Below, piece by piece: positions 6,789 through 18,000 of a DNA stretch of 29,715 nt. Made by a program: the position numbers and the translations under genes. The notes below the pieces were generated by a model. The model was given only the letters and a program-made list of their open reading frames with translations, made no database searches and was not told the origin of the DNA. Position 1 is the first letter of the stretch. Every line of letters begins with the position of its first letter. Source of the stretch: a virus; IMG/VR virus record IMGVR_UViG_3300018049_000101, positions 1 through 29,715 of that record, one strand, 5' to 3'.

Positions 6789-7889
6789 ATGGCTGAAGCA
6801 CAAACAGACTCTACCCAGTTGGATGACTCTGTAGCTACAGATAGTCAAACTGAAGCATCTCTTCTGGATAACATTATGCGGAACACATCGTTCCTTGATG
6901 CAGAATCTTTACCCGAGCAGGAAGAGGTACCTCAAATAGACACGGAAGAATCTGACGAAGAAGTACCCGAAGCGTCAGAGGAAGACGATACTGAAGAAGT
7001 TGAAGAGGAAGTAGAAGACGAAGAAGATGATACCGCTGATGAGGATGCCGACGATGAGTCCGCTACCCAAGAAGCAGAGGTTTATTCTACTGACGATCTT
7101 GACTTGGAGGCTAAAGTAGTTGTTAAAATAGACGGCGAAGATACGGAAGTTTCCTTTGGTGACCTTATTAAAGGTTACTCTACTGAACAACATCTATCAA
7201 AGAAGGGTCGTGAACTCGGTGATGCAAGACAGGAGATGGAGCAAGAGTACCAACAAAAGTTGGAACAAATCGAAAGTATTACTCAAGCTTCAGCAGCTGT
7301 CCTATATTCTGACGAACAAAAGTTTGCGAAAGAATACCACGATCTCGAGGCTAAAATTGAAAAAGCCCGAGAAGAAGGCGATAATTATGAACTAAGTGAG
7401 CTTAAAGATAAGCGTGAACAGGTTCAGAAAAATTATTGGACTTCTAGAAATAATCGCGAAGAGCTTATGAAGCAGGTAGAACAAAACGTTCAAAAGCAAA
7501 GTGAGCAAATGTGGCAGGAACAAATCGACTATTTTAATGAGACTATTCCTTCACTAATTCCAGACTTTAGTGAAGATACCGCAAAATCTATCAGGCAATT
7601 TGCCTTAGATGAAGGTATTTCTGCAGAAGTTTTAGACGCGATTGCAGATCCTATGATTGTAAAGTTTGTTGACGATTACAGACGCCTAAAACAAGGTGTA
7701 AGTAAAGGCGCAGCTAAACGTAAAACAGTCGTAGCTAAGAAGGCGCCTTTAAAGAAGTCAAAGCCGGCTGCTAAAAAGAAACAAGCAGCTAGCGAAAGAA
7801 CTCGAGATAGGGTGCTTAGTGGTAACGCAGACGAATCAGAACAAATGGACTTTCTCCGTGGCCTTGCAGAACGCTCTTTAAATCTTTAG
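6789..7889 (+). CDS. Capsid scaffolding protein (366 aa)
   Basis: Composition and position identify it: it lies immediately before the major capsid gene, after an AAGGAGG site. Residues 40-98 are an acidic, probably disordered stretch (runs of Glu and Asp). Residues about 140-240 are a long Glu/Gln/Lys-rich coiled coil (EMEQEYQQKLEQIESI, then LEAKIEKAREEG). Residues about 304-342 form a strongly basic segment (KRKTVVAKKAPLKKSKPAAK), which fits the capsid-binding C-terminal end of podovirus scaffolds. It would organise capsid subunits around the portal and then leave or be degraded. No protease domain is visible. Confidence 0.8.
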   Translation: MAEAQTDSTQLDDSVATDSQTEASLLDNIMRNTSFLDAESLPEQEEVPQIDTEESDEEVPEASEEDDTEEVEEEVEDEEDDTADEDADDESATQEAEVYSTDDLDLEAKVVVKIDGEDTEVSFGDLIKGYSTEQHLSKKGRELGDARQEMEQEYQQKLEQIESITQASAAVLYSDEQKFAKEYHDLEAKIEKAREEGDNYELSELKDKREQVQKNYWTSRNNREELMKQVEQNVQKQSEQMWQEQIDYFNETIPSLIPDFSEDTAKSIRQFALDEGISAEVLDAIADPMIVKFVDDYRRLKQGVSKGAAKRKTVVAKKAPLKKSKPAAKKKQAASERTRDRVLSGNADESEQMDFLRGLAERSLNL

Positions 7890-7912
7890 TACCGTTTTGG
7901 AGGTAATAAGAA

Positions 7913-9073
7913 ATGGCTACAACTCTCGGTGTACGCGGTGTAGGTGGACCAGCCGGACCAGCTCGCGCGTCTAACAAAGATGTCTCACAACGTGAGGATC
8001 TTGCTAACTTTATCACGATGATTACTCGTGATGAGACCCCTTTTATTTCATCTATTGGTAAAACCAAAGCAACTGCTATTTACCATGAGTGGCAAACAGA
8101 TACTCTTGAAGCCCCAGGTTCTTCACGGATTCCTGAAGGCCAAGACTTTCTGGAGCCAGCATCTGGTGGCGCAACAGGCACTCCTGCCGTTGGCGACAAG
8201 TTTGCTGAAAGCGGCCCAACACGCTCTCGTTTGGGTAACTACACTCAGATCAATGGTAAGACTATCGCTGTATCAGGCACACGCCGTGCAGTAGATCAGG
8301 CTGGTATTGCTGATGAGTATGCTTATCAACTGAAAAAGCGTGGCACAGAGCTGCGTCGCGATGTTGAGCATGATATGGTTCATGGCTATAACGTGTCCGC
8401 TGCAGTAGGCTCTCAAGGTAATACTGCACGTTCTGCAGGTGGCTTTCAGTCGTTTATTAACGCTGCTGCTACTGTAGATTACGTAGGTGAATTCCAAGCT
8501 CCTTCAGCTGCAGGCACAGGTGCTGGCGCAGACGCTGCAGGTACAGCTATTGCTCGCTCAAGCATTAACGGCTCAACTACTGCTCCTGATCGTGATCCAC
8601 TAGCATTGGCTAATATTGACAGTGTTATGCAAAAGATTTACCAGGAAGGTGGTAAAGCTACTCGCGTTATGGTTTCACCAAAGCTGCGTCGTGACTTCTC
8701 TGACCTAATGGTTGGCGACACAGGTGTACGTCGTAATCTTGACGAGGCAGGCAAACTGCGTCAGTCAGTAGACGTGTACATGTCAGACTTTGGCGATATT
8801 ATGGTTATGCCTAACTATATCATGGGTCTTACAAATAACATTGCATTTGACGGTGACGACAACGTTGCTCACTCAGGTGCAGGTGTAACTAACGTTGCTG
8901 ACTTTGCTGCGTTGATCTATGACCCAATGTGGTTTAACATTGCTACTCTGCGTCCACTTGCAGAAGTAGACGTAGGCCAGAAAGGCGACTCAACTGTCGG
9001 CATGATGGTTGAAGAATTTACTCTTGAAGTTCGCAACCCATATGGTTGTGGCGCCATCTACGGCCTCGAGTAG
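7913..9073 (+). CDS. Major capsid protein, SU10-like (386 aa)
   Basis: Builds the icosahedral shell. The N-terminal signature DETPFISSIGKTKATAIYHE at about residues 40-59 followed by WQTDTL is characteristic of the SU10-type capsid family (DUF5309), and the end RNPYGCGAIYGL also fits. Start ATG 7913 follows TTGGAGG. Codon use is more GC-rich and evenly C-ended than in neighbouring genes, as is usual for a highly expressed virion protein. An intrinsic terminator begins ten bases after the stop, which would cap the head transcript. The central Ala/Gly/Thr-rich stretch (AGTGAGADAAGTA, residues about 200-220) is probably a surface loop. Confidence 0.92.
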   Translation: MATTLGVRGVGGPAGPARASNKDVSQREDLANFITMITRDETPFISSIGKTKATAIYHEWQTDTLEAPGSSRIPEGQDFLEPASGGATGTPAVGDKFAESGPTRSRLGNYTQINGKTIAVSGTRRAVDQAGIADEYAYQLKKRGTELRRDVEHDMVHGYNVSAAVGSQGNTARSAGGFQSFINAAATVDYVGEFQAPSAAGTGAGADAAGTAIARSSINGSTTAPDRDPLALANIDSVMQKIYQEGGKATRVMVSPKLRRDFSDLMVGDTGVRRNLDEAGKLRQSVDVYMSDFGDIMVMPNYIMGLTNNIAFDGDDNVAHSGAGVTNVADFAALIYDPMWFNIATLRPLAEVDVGQKGDSTVGMMVEEFTLEVRNPYGCGAIYGLE

Positions 9074-9083
9074 AACTTAATTT

Positions 9084-9116
9084 TAGGGAGGCTCTAACTA
9101 GGGTCTCCCTATTTTT
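9084..9116 (+). terminator. Intrinsic terminator after the major capsid gene
   Basis: Stem TAGGGAG (9084-9090) pairs perfectly with CTCCCTA (9105-9111) over a 14-base loop, and five T residues follow directly (9112-9116). It sits between the capsid stop at 9073 and the next start at 9133. It probably lets only part of the transcription through, so downstream tail genes are made at a lower level. Confidence 0.8.
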
Positions 9117-9132
9117 ACTGTAGGAGAGTTAA

Positions 9133-9330
9133 ATGAAAAATTGTCCAACTTGCCCGTATCCGGATAAGTGTAATGCGGCAGGAAAATGCGTTAAAATGGC
9201 GATGCCTAAGAAAAAGCCACGTCACGCAAATCCAAATCATCCAATGAATACAGAACGTACTGGTCCATCAACTCTCAAAGAAGATCCAGTATATAAGAAA
9301 TCAGGCGGTAAAATCTATAACTGCCGTTAA
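9133..9330 (+). CDS. Small cysteine-rich basic protein (65 aa)
   Basis: Five cysteines at residues 4, 7, 13, 19 and 64; the first four (CPTCPYPDKCNAAGKC) form a compact knuckle that could hold a metal ion. The remainder is Pro/Lys/Asn-rich and probably extended (MPKKKPRHANPNHPM). ATG 9133 follows TAGGAGAG. It is the first gene after the capsid terminator, a common position for head decoration or completion proteins, but nothing in the sequence proves such a role. Confidence 0.75.
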   Translation: MKNCPTCPYPDKCNAAGKCVKMAMPKKKPRHANPNHPMNTERTGPSTLKEDPVYKKSGGKIYNCR

Positions 9331-9349
9331 ATAAAAAGGAGTACAGTAA

Positions 9350-9574
9350 ATGCTAGTTATTCAAACAGCTAACGGGAATACTTACCCCGCAGATACATGT
9401 GTATGGCGTACAGCAAAGATTGCTAATTCGCCAAGCTATATTTTAACCCACCTATCAGTGGGAACGCCTAGTGTAGCAGTAACCGCTGCTCCAGCAGCCG
9501 CACCAGCTGGCGCTCAGCTAGGTTATATCGGAAAGTCAGGTCGTTTTGTAGCATATACAGAACCGGCTGCCTAG
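9350..9574 (+). CDS. Unknown small protein, possible head accessory (74 aa)
   Basis: ATG 9350 follows AAAAGGAG. It has a beta-rich N-terminal half (MLVIQTANGNTYPADTCVWR, then SPSYILTHLSVG), an Ala/Pro hinge (VAVTAAPAAAPAGAQ) and a final short strand region (LGYIGKSGRFVAYTE). The fold style would suit a capsid decoration protein, but the family is not recognised and this is inference from its position between capsid and adaptor genes. Confidence 0.7.
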   Translation: MLVIQTANGNTYPADTCVWRTAKIANSPSYILTHLSVGTPSVAVTAAPAAAPAGAQLGYIGKSGRFVAYTEPAA

Positions 9575-9590
9575 TTAGGAGATAGAGGAC

Positions 9591-9935
9591 ATGGCTAAAG
9601 ATAACGAATTTAAGTTTTATAGTAAAACAGTAGACAAAGACAATACGATTCACGCTGGTTTTGATTTAGAAACCTCTCAATGGGAAGCTAAGCAAAATGT
9701 TCAACAGTATATAGAACATGCTCGGCTAGAAAGAGAAAAGGAAGCTTACTATGGCCGTAATAAAAGTGCAGGTTATAGAAAGCTAGCAACAATTCCAGAT
9801 ATTGTAGCTATTAAGATATTTGAAGATCACAAGCTTGATTTGCACGATCCTGCTTTTATGCAAGATCCTAATAATCTTAAAAAGCTTAAGAAAATTTTAA
9901 TGTCTGAGTATGCTGATTTACTTGTCAACACCTAA
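9591..9935 (+). CDS. Unknown protein between capsid and adaptor genes (114 aa)
   Basis: Charged and soluble. The N-terminal part (FKFYSKTVDKDNTIHAGFD) may be beta, then comes a long charged helix (QQYIEHARLEREKEAYYGRNK). The C-terminal 50 residues, with IPDIVAIKIFEDHKLDLHDP and the end KKLKKILMSEYADLLVN, look like a well-defined helical domain. I recall similar proteins next to connector genes in related marine phages but no assigned function. Good GATAGAGG site; 13 bases before the adaptor gene. Confidence 0.75.
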   Translation: MAKDNEFKFYSKTVDKDNTIHAGFDLETSQWEAKQNVQQYIEHARLEREKEAYYGRNKSAGYRKLATIPDIVAIKIFEDHKLDLHDPAFMQDPNNLKKLKKILMSEYADLLVNT

Positions 9936-9948
9936 TTAGGAGGCTATA

Positions 9949-10827
9949 ATGGCAAGAACTTACGGTGAACTTATAGATCTCGTTCGAGATTGGTCGAATA
10001 GAGACAACCAAGTTCTTGGCGATGGTATTATAGAAGATTGTCTTAAATACGCGGCGGATAAAGCGTATCGATTTTTAAGAATACCACCGCTAGAAGACAT
10101 AATTACTTACGGCAGCACAGCCTTAACGGCTGCTACTTCAGAGGCTGCTAACGGACTACCTAGTGTAACAACAGTCGCTTTGCCCGCTGATTTTATAGAG
10201 TTTATACAAATTCGAGAAATTGATTCAAACGGCTTAACTACTAGAGTCTTTAATGAAAAGGTCGACATTAGATCTTTTAATGACCTACTTTCCGGTATTC
10301 ATTATACCAGTGATGGCTATTACTCACGTCAAGCAGGCAATATTTTGCTTGCTCCAGGATTTGGGTTTGGCAGTTTAGGAAACGCAGATAAGATTGAGAT
10401 TTATTACTATAAAAGACTTCCTGCTTTAGACGCAGCGTACACAGTTACACCTGCTAACTATTCTGCAGGTCTTTTAAACAGCGTGCTTTCTACTACGCCA
10501 AGTGCTCAAATACTTTATATCTCTACTGTAGGATCTACATCAACTGCACATACTACATTAGCGGCGGCTACAGCTGCAGGAGGTACTGTGACAACTGAGT
10601 ACTTTACAGGACAATTAGTACCAAACTGGTTAAGAGACGACAACGAAAGAATTTTATTGCAAGGTGCTTTAGCAGAAGTATTCTTTTATTTGCAAGACGA
10701 CGATCAAAGCGTTAAGTACGCTCAACTGTTTCAAGCAGAGATAGCGTCATTAAACGACGAAGATAAAAGAAGAAACGCTAAAGGCGGAAATATTCAAACT
10801 AATTACTCAGGAGGAGGCTTATTATGA
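9949..10827 (+). CDS. Head-to-tail adaptor protein, SU10-like (292 aa)
   Basis: The N-terminus (TYGELIDLVRDWSNRDNQVL, then IEDCLKYAADKAYRFLRIPPLED) and the following VALPADFIEFIQIREI stretch are the usual signature of podovirus adaptors of the SU10/T7 gp11 group. A twelve-copy ring would sit beneath the portal and hold the nozzle and tail fibres. The C-terminal part (WLRDDNERILLQGALAEVFFYLQDDDQSVKYAQLFQAEIA) gives the helical bundle expected for this family. An Ala/Thr-rich insertion near residues 185-215 is probably a loop. TAGGAGG precedes the ATG and the stop overlaps the next gene by ATGA. Confidence 0.85.
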   Translation: MARTYGELIDLVRDWSNRDNQVLGDGIIEDCLKYAADKAYRFLRIPPLEDIITYGSTALTAATSEAANGLPSVTTVALPADFIEFIQIREIDSNGLTTRVFNEKVDIRSFNDLLSGIHYTSDGYYSRQAGNILLAPGFGFGSLGNADKIEIYYYKRLPALDAAYTVTPANYSAGLLNSVLSTTPSAQILYISTVGSTSTAHTTLAAATAAGGTVTTEYFTGQLVPNWLRDDNERILLQGALAEVFFYLQDDDQSVKYAQLFQAEIASLNDEDKRRNAKGGNIQTNYSGGGLL

Positions 10828-12053
10828 GTACAACACCCGCAACTCCTGACGTAAATCCGATAGGAGCAACAGATGACGCAGAAGGTGGAGGCCTTTTTGG
10901 CGGAACTCAAACCTCATTTGTAGGTATTTCAGCAACAGTGGCTCAAAGCGTTACAGACGCGCAAACCGCGGCTAATTCAGCAGCAGCTACGGCAGCTCAA
11001 ATAGCGGCAGATACAACAACAGCTAGTAACGCGGCAACTGCCGCAGGTGTTTCAGAGACAAATGCAGCAAATTCCGCAACCACAGCCAGTAACGCAGCAA
11101 CAAACGCGTCTAATAGCGCTACTGCAGCTAGCACGTCTGAGTTAAATGCGTTAGCTTCTGAAAACTTAGCTGAAGATTGGGCAATTAAGACGTCTGGACC
11201 AGTGGCAAACGGCGAGTATTCTTCAAAATACTATGCAGGAACTATAGCAGCAGATGCAGCTACGGCTAATACTAAAGCAGCTGAAGCTTCTGATGATGCT
11301 GATGACGCAGAAAAGCTAGCTATTAATGCATATAACGTGCAATATACGCTTAGTGATGGCGTAACAACTGGCTATTCTGCCTTACACCACGCTACTAATG
11401 CGTCTACATCTGAAACTAACGCCTTAAATAGTGAAACTTTAGCTAGCGAATGGGCAAGTAAAGTAGATGGTATTGTAGATAGCACAGATTACTCAGCTAA
11501 AGCATGGTCTATTGGTGGTACTGGTGTTACAGACACAGCTGGGGCTGGCCCCGCAAAAGATTGGGCTATTGAAACCACTGGTCAAGTAGATGGTACTGAG
11601 TATTCTGCTAAGGAATATGCTCAAGGAACCCAATCAAGCACCGGAGGTAGCGCAAAAGACTGGGCTATTAAAACTACAGCAGACGTAGATAGCGTTGACT
11701 ACTCGTCTAAAGAGTGGGCTGTAGGAAGTCAGTCTTCTCAAGCAAATGGATCTGCTAAACAGTGGGCCATTGGTGGAGGAAGCACGTTTGATAGAGATAC
11801 GCTTGTAGATGCTAGCGAATACTCAGCTAAATATTACGCAGAACAGGCCAGGTTGGAAGCAGTGTCTGCTGCCGCTGCCGCGGGTGGTGGTGCAGTTAAA
11901 GTTAGTACTGCAGATACTTCCACCGGAGAACTTTCTGTAAAGCTCGTAGAAGGAACTGAGATTAAACTTGATATTGTTGATCCAGGTGGAGCAGAAACAT
12001 TAAAAGTAAGTGCGCCTAATATGGTTGCTTATGCTATTGCACTTGGAGGTTAA
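10824..12053 (+). CDS. Repeat-rich tail fibre protein (409 aa)
   Basis: Residues 40-110 are an Ala/Ser/Thr/Asn-rich, probably trimeric coiled-coil shaft (many A-A-x-S and N-S-A-x repeats). Five copies of a roughly 25-residue unit follow with consensus A-(K/E)-(D/Q/E)-W-A-I, a turn with Val-Asp, then (E/D)-Y-S-(A/S)-K-x-(Y/W), centred at residues 117-138, 207-230, 244-268, 277-302 and 311-340. This unit is familiar from phage tail fibres. The end (STGELSVKLVEGTEIKLDIV onward) is a short beta region. No receptor-binding tip or chaperone is evident, so the tip may lie on another protein. Coupled by ATGA to the adaptor gene. Confidence 0.75.
   Translation: MSTTPATPDVNPIGATDDAEGGGLFGGTQTSFVGISATVAQSVTDAQTAANSAAATAAQIAADTTTASNAATAAGVSETNAANSATTASNAATNASNSATAASTSELNALASENLAEDWAIKTSGPVANGEYSSKYYAGTIAADAATANTKAAEASDDADDAEKLAINAYNVQYTLSDGVTTGYSALHHATNASTSETNALNSETLASEWASKVDGIVDSTDYSAKAWSIGGTGVTDTAGAGPAKDWAIETTGQVDGTEYSAKEYAQGTQSSTGGSAKDWAIKTTADVDSVDYSSKEWAVGSQSSQANGSAKQWAIGGGSTFDRDTLVDASEYSAKYYAEQARLEAVSAAAAAGGGAVKVSTADTSTGELSVKLVEGTEIKLDIVDPGGAETLKVSAPNMVAYAIALGG
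11172..11843 (+). repeat. Five-copy degenerate coding repeat in the tail fibre gene
   Basis: Encodes the five DWAI...YSAK units described under the tail fibre gene. The repeat is clear at protein level and diverged at DNA level, which argues for old duplication under selection rather than recent expansion. Spacing between units varies from about 30 to 90 residues. Confidence 0.7.
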
Positions 12054-12055
12054 TT

Positions 12056-15000
12056 ATGGCTAAAAAACTTTTACAATATTATACGTTTGACGCAGCCACT
12101 CAAACGATTACTATTGAAGGTATCTATGGCTTAGACCGATTTTTGATGATTACAAACGTAACGGATAATATTATTCTTTATGTGTTTAGTAATCCAGACT
12201 TCGGATTTTCTAGCTATTCAATTGATACCGAGGCAGAAACAACGACAGTTGTAGTAGACTACGACACCACGTCTATGTCAAATAGCGATGAACTACAGAT
12301 CTTTATTGAACAAGAAGGTCAAGAGTTTATGCCAGCAGAACCGTACATTGATGCAGTATCTAAGTTTCGGGTAACAAATCCTCAAAACTTGATTGATACT
12401 GACTTTGAATACGGTCTTCAGTCTACAAAGTGGGAAACACTTGAGCTTGTTAAAAACATTCCTACGTTTTATAGTAGAAACGGTGATGAATCGTTAGATC
12501 TTGTTAGTATTACTCGCACTAGCGGAAGCGAAATTATTAGTGTTGAAACAGATCAAGCTCACGGCTTGGCAGTAGGTAATCCGATTATTGTTCAAGGTAC
12601 TGATAGTATTAGTGCTAATGGTGCTTTTGTTATAACTAAAGTAGTTGACACTACTAATTTCCAGTATAAAAGTAAGTCTTCACAAACATCAACAGGAAGC
12701 ATTTTAGATACTTATACTCAAGTATTTGTTGGTAGTGTTTATCAAGGAACAGAGTTTCAACTAAGCGATATAAACAGTATTACTACAGATAGCGCATCAC
12801 CTGCTTCTACATTAACTGTAAGTACTGAAACTCCTACAGGGTTTTCAACAGGGACTAGCTTTTTCTTAAGCAATAGCGTTGGTAGTAAACAAATAACCTT
12901 TGACGCTGCTGCAGTTGATCCTAGTAATACTGGTTGGAAAGTAGAAACTCATAACTCACCAGAAGAAACAGATGATCAAGATACTTCCGGTTGGTCAAGA
13001 ATTCACTGGCAACCTTATAAGTGGACTCCTAAAAAGGCTAAGTTTTTTGTAGGTGGTACAGATCCAGATGCTACTATTACTGTACAAAATACTTATGAAA
13101 TAACGTTTACTGATAGCGGTCATGGATTTTCTGATGGCGATTGTGTTATGCACTATAACGCTTCAGGTAATACAAGTCCTGGTGGCCTTTCAGAAAGGTG
13201 GTATTATATAACTACAGTAGACGCTAATACGTTTAAACTATCTACTTCTTATGCAAATTATCAAGCAGGAACGTTTGTAGCTATTACAAGTGCAGGAGCA
13301 GCTAATTTATACGCACGTAGTTGTTTTGCAGAAGCTATTGAGCCTATTTCACTAAGTTCAAATACGTTTACATTTAGACAAAATGTTCCGTATACAGATA
13401 CTCCATATATTGCAGCCTATAGCACTGTTTCAAACTTTCAAGCAAGCGCTGGCTATACTGCTGCACAGTTGTTAAGCAACTATGATGATTTTGGAAACGG
13501 TCATGTTTGTTATGCTTTGTCTAGTGGATCAACTACTACGCAGTTTTCAAACACAGACGGTGGTTCAGTAAGAACCTTTACTAGTACTACTTTTGCTGGT
13601 GTCCTAGTACCTATGAAACCATGGGCAGGACAACATGAAGGGTTTAGTGTTTATTTGCCAGATGCAGGTTTTGAAGATGGTGATTATGTAGTTATAGAGC
13701 ATGAATCTACTTATCCTGTTGGTTTAGCCGTAAACAAAATGTACGAATTATCAGAAATTGGTAGTGATTATCCTAATCGCTTTCATATTAAAAACTCTGG
13801 GAATACCGCAAATAATGATATAGTAGAGTTTACATCTTGGGGAAATTTGAGTACAGGTAACGCTTTTCAATTTAAAGAGTCTGATTGGCGAACAATGGAC
13901 GAAGCAACGACTGAAGCAGGGTTTAATTACTCTCCTTTTGATGCCCATTGGATAACTCCTGATGATGCTATTTATTTTAAGCCAGATGGTATTGACGCAA
14001 CAATTGCTAATAACCAGCTTACGTTTGCTACTCCTCATGGAATAACTAATGGCGATACTTATGCGTATTTCATGGGATACGGTAACGCAGTTATAAATAC
14101 GCTAGCAGACAGTCGTTGGTATTACATAAAAGTTATTGATTCTACTACGATTGAATTCTATACAAACTCTGACTTAACTACTGGTAAACTAGCAATTACT
14201 GCGTTTGGAACTAATGGTGGAAGAACACGATCAGCGCTTATTCGCTGTTACACTACAGCAGGAGCGTTAGGTGCTAGTGATACTAAAGAAGAGGTTTACT
14301 TTGTTGAGCCTTTAGACGGCGCAACTACTGGTGGCTCACAGGCTTATTTTCCTGTCTATACAACGTTTGCAGGATTTAGTGTTGGAACTTCAAGTAGCTT
14401 TTTGATAAATGATTATAGCAGTTATTTAATCTATCCAAAGAAAGTTACTAACAATGGCCAAACAGTAGTCTTTTCAAGCACAGTAAATGGAAGTGTAAAA
14501 AATGTTACTAGCACTACAGCCACAGGCGCAGTAATCAAGGCATCTTTAAATCCTGCTAGATGGACGATGCTTAGTAGAGACGCAAGCAAGTGGACTGTAG
14601 GAGACTATATTTATCATGTTGCTTCAGGAACTGCTGGTGGTTTAACTAGCGGCGCGTATTATATACTCGATAAGATAGTTGGAAATAGAATTGGATTTAG
14701 AACCCTTGCTTCATCAACTTCATTAGTCCTCACGACTCCGAGCTCATACACTACTTCTGCTTATTATAGCTATTGGCTTCCTCGTAGTTCTTATAATTCT
14801 GAAGGTGATTATATAAATGCTACAAATCATGGATTAAATGATGGTGATCTTGTTGCTTATGATGCAGGGTCAGGGAATCTGCCGTTAAAAGGATTAACAG
14901 ATGGTACTACGTATTATGTGTTTAATTCCGAAAACGACAAGTTTCAATTAGCTACTACGATAGATGGTTTTTCTGAAGATGCAGTAGAGTTCAACCAAAA

Positions 15001-18000
15001 TAACACATTTATCGGTAGCAACGTTAATATTTATCCAGGACCAACTACTTCTACTGTACACAACTTTAATACAGGAGATAGAGTACAGTATCTTAGCGAT
15101 ACGCCTGTTCCTGGGTTACAAAACGGCCAGTTTTACTTTGTAAAAGATCAGGCTAGTACTTATATTAGACTGTATCAAACTAGAGAAGGAGCTATTAATA
15201 ACGTAGCTACAGACTTAATTTACATTGGATATCCAAGAACAGGATCAGGAACGTTTAGAAAAACCACTGCTGTAGACATTCTTACGGCAGGAACAGGTAA
15301 TCAAACGTTAAATGCGAGTACTGTAGGTTCTTCTGATGGTGTATATACAATAGATAGTATTGTAGACGATACGACCTTTACTATGGCCGCTAATACACAG
15401 ATTAATAATAGATCTGTAAACTTTAGTGGTTTGCCAAATGTTTGGGTAGAACAAGACGCTATCTATCTTCCAGACCATTTCTTTGTAAATGGCCAAGAAG
15501 TGACTTACTCTCATGACGTTGCTTTAACTAGCATGGGTGGCTTAACTAATGGAAGTAATTACTTTATTATTAAAATAGATCGTAATTGGATTCGGTTAGC
15601 TTCAAGCGCAGCAGATGTTTTAACTAACACCTATATTACCATTACATCTAAATTTGGTGGAACGCATACTTTAACTGCTTCAGCGATTTCTGGAGAAGTA
15701 ATAGGAGCAGGAACTGTAAACGTTGATAGTGGAAATGATAAAGTAACTGGTGTAGGAACTAACTTTACTTCGTTCTTTAATACTGGCGATTCAATTACGC
15801 TATATCAAGATCCTTCAACTACTAGCTTAGCAGTAACTGCTGTTAACACTTCAACAGCGGTTTATACTACAGCAGCACATGGATTAACTACTGGCGATAT
15901 GGTTGTTATGGATGCAGTAGATCCTCCAGCAGGAACGGTTAATGGTTATATTTACTATGTAAATGTATTAACCTCAACTACTTTTACCATTCATACTAGC
16001 GAAGCTAATGCAATAGCAGGGACCAATGCTGCAGTTGCGTCAGACGCTGGTACTACTGTAGCGTTTAAAATCTATAATGATTTAGGTGATGTACATACAG
16101 GCATTATTAAGGCTGTTACAGGTCCAGGAACTTTAGAGTTAACTGAAAATGCTACGGTTTCTTTGAGTGATGCAAACTATGCTATTGGTACTTCATTGCT
16201 TATGCGTGCCGACGGTTTTGCTTTGCATAGACCTTATGATGGCGGCGTAGATCTTATTCCGTCAAAGAACCCTGACAGTTCTATGATACGTCAAACAAGA
16301 CGATACTTTAGATATCAATCAGGTAAAAGTATTCAAGTTTCTTTTGCAGTAAACTTTAGTCCGTCTACTCAAATTGAAAACTATACTTATGATTCGGTAA
16401 CACAACTAGGTACTATAACTACACGTTATCCTCATCGTTTAGATGATACGCTTAGCGTAGTTATTTCAGGTGCAACTACTACTAGTCCAACTAACTATTG
16501 GAATGGGGTAAAACCGATTGATAGTATCGTTGATGATTACACATTCAAAGTAACGCAAGGAGGAGCGCCTACTGTTGATGCATCGTCAGGCCCAGGCGGT
16601 TTGCCTGAGTTTTATGTTCAAAGCTGGAGTAATAGCGCTTTACGTTGTGGATTATTTGATGATCAGAACGGTATGTTCTTTGAATATGATGGCTCTACTT
16701 TATATGCTTGTCGTAGAAGTTCTACAGTTCAGTTAACCGGCACTTCAGCTGTTACATTTAGAAGTGGTCAAATTCTTGGCACAGGAACTAAATATACCAA
16801 GCAAGTAGTTGTTGGCGATAAAATCGTTATTAAAGGCCAAACTCATGTAATAACTAAGATTGCTAGTGATACATTGATGTACATTATGCCTTCTTATAGA
16901 GGTGTAAGTAATTCTAACGTTATTATTACAAAAACAGAAATTACAAGAGTAGCTCAAAGCGATTGGAACCTTGATCCTTGTGATGGTACTGGTCCAACAG
17001 GATTTTACTTAAGACCACACCGTATTCAAATGGCTTATATTGATTATAGCTGGTATGGTGCAGGTAAAGTAAGATTTGGGTTTAAAGACCAAAGAGGCCG
17101 TGTTGTTTATGTACACGAGTTTGTGCATAATAACCATAAGAACGAAGCATATTTACGTTCAGGTAATTTGCCTGCTAGATATGAAATTGAGAATGTAGGT
17201 ACACCAACTTATGTTCCAGCCCTAGCACACTGGGGTACTTCAGTTATCATGGATGGTAAGTTTGATCCTGATAATGCTTATGTCTTTACTGCAGCTAGTA
17301 ATAATATTCAGTTAACTGGCAGCTCAACCGTTACTGTATCGGCAAGAGCAGAAACCCAAAGCGATTACTATTATTTCTTTAATAATAGATGGTATAATAT
17401 GGGTAGAGCGTTGTTAATCGAGACTCCGAGCTTCTTATATAACTCTGTTCCGGCTAACAAGATAATTGCTGGAGCAAGTGTAAATAGTAACACATATACG
17501 CGTAATCCTTATTCGTACTTTGGATTACCTAATCAGCCTTATCAAGTTAGTTTAAGAACAAGATATGGAAGTGCTAGTGCATCAAGTACTGAAGATGTTA
17601 GGAGCTTAATGCTAATTAATCAATCACCAACAGGAACCGCAGGAACTGTAAGTAACTATACTGTTACTGTAGCAACTACTGGTGCGCCTGTTGTTTACGA
17701 TGTACCATTAATTAGTATTCGATTAGCTCCCTCGGTAGATACAAATACTCCTGGTTTCTTAGGTGAAAGAGAGATTATTAACCGTATGCAATTAATTTTG
17801 AACTCGGTAGGTATTCTATCTACACACAACGCAGAAATAACTCTAAGACTTAATGGTCTTACTACTAATACTGCGTGGGAACGAGTACAAAACCCAAGCT
17901 TAAGTCAACTTGTTTATCATACTAACCAAGATACAATTAGTGGTGGTATTGATATATTTGAATTTAGAGCGCAAGGTGGTGTTGGTACTACAGGACGTAG

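Noticed and set aside
9102-9118. GGTCTCCCTATTTTTAC as a fourth copy of the repeat
   Set aside because: The similarity is limited to TCTCCCTAT and is explained by the perfect stem and T-run of the capsid terminator.
13751-14038. 95-codon minus-strand frame in the giant structural gene
   Set aside because: Cys/Ile/Arg-rich sequence typical of antisense reading of AT-rich Thr/Asn codons; no start context.
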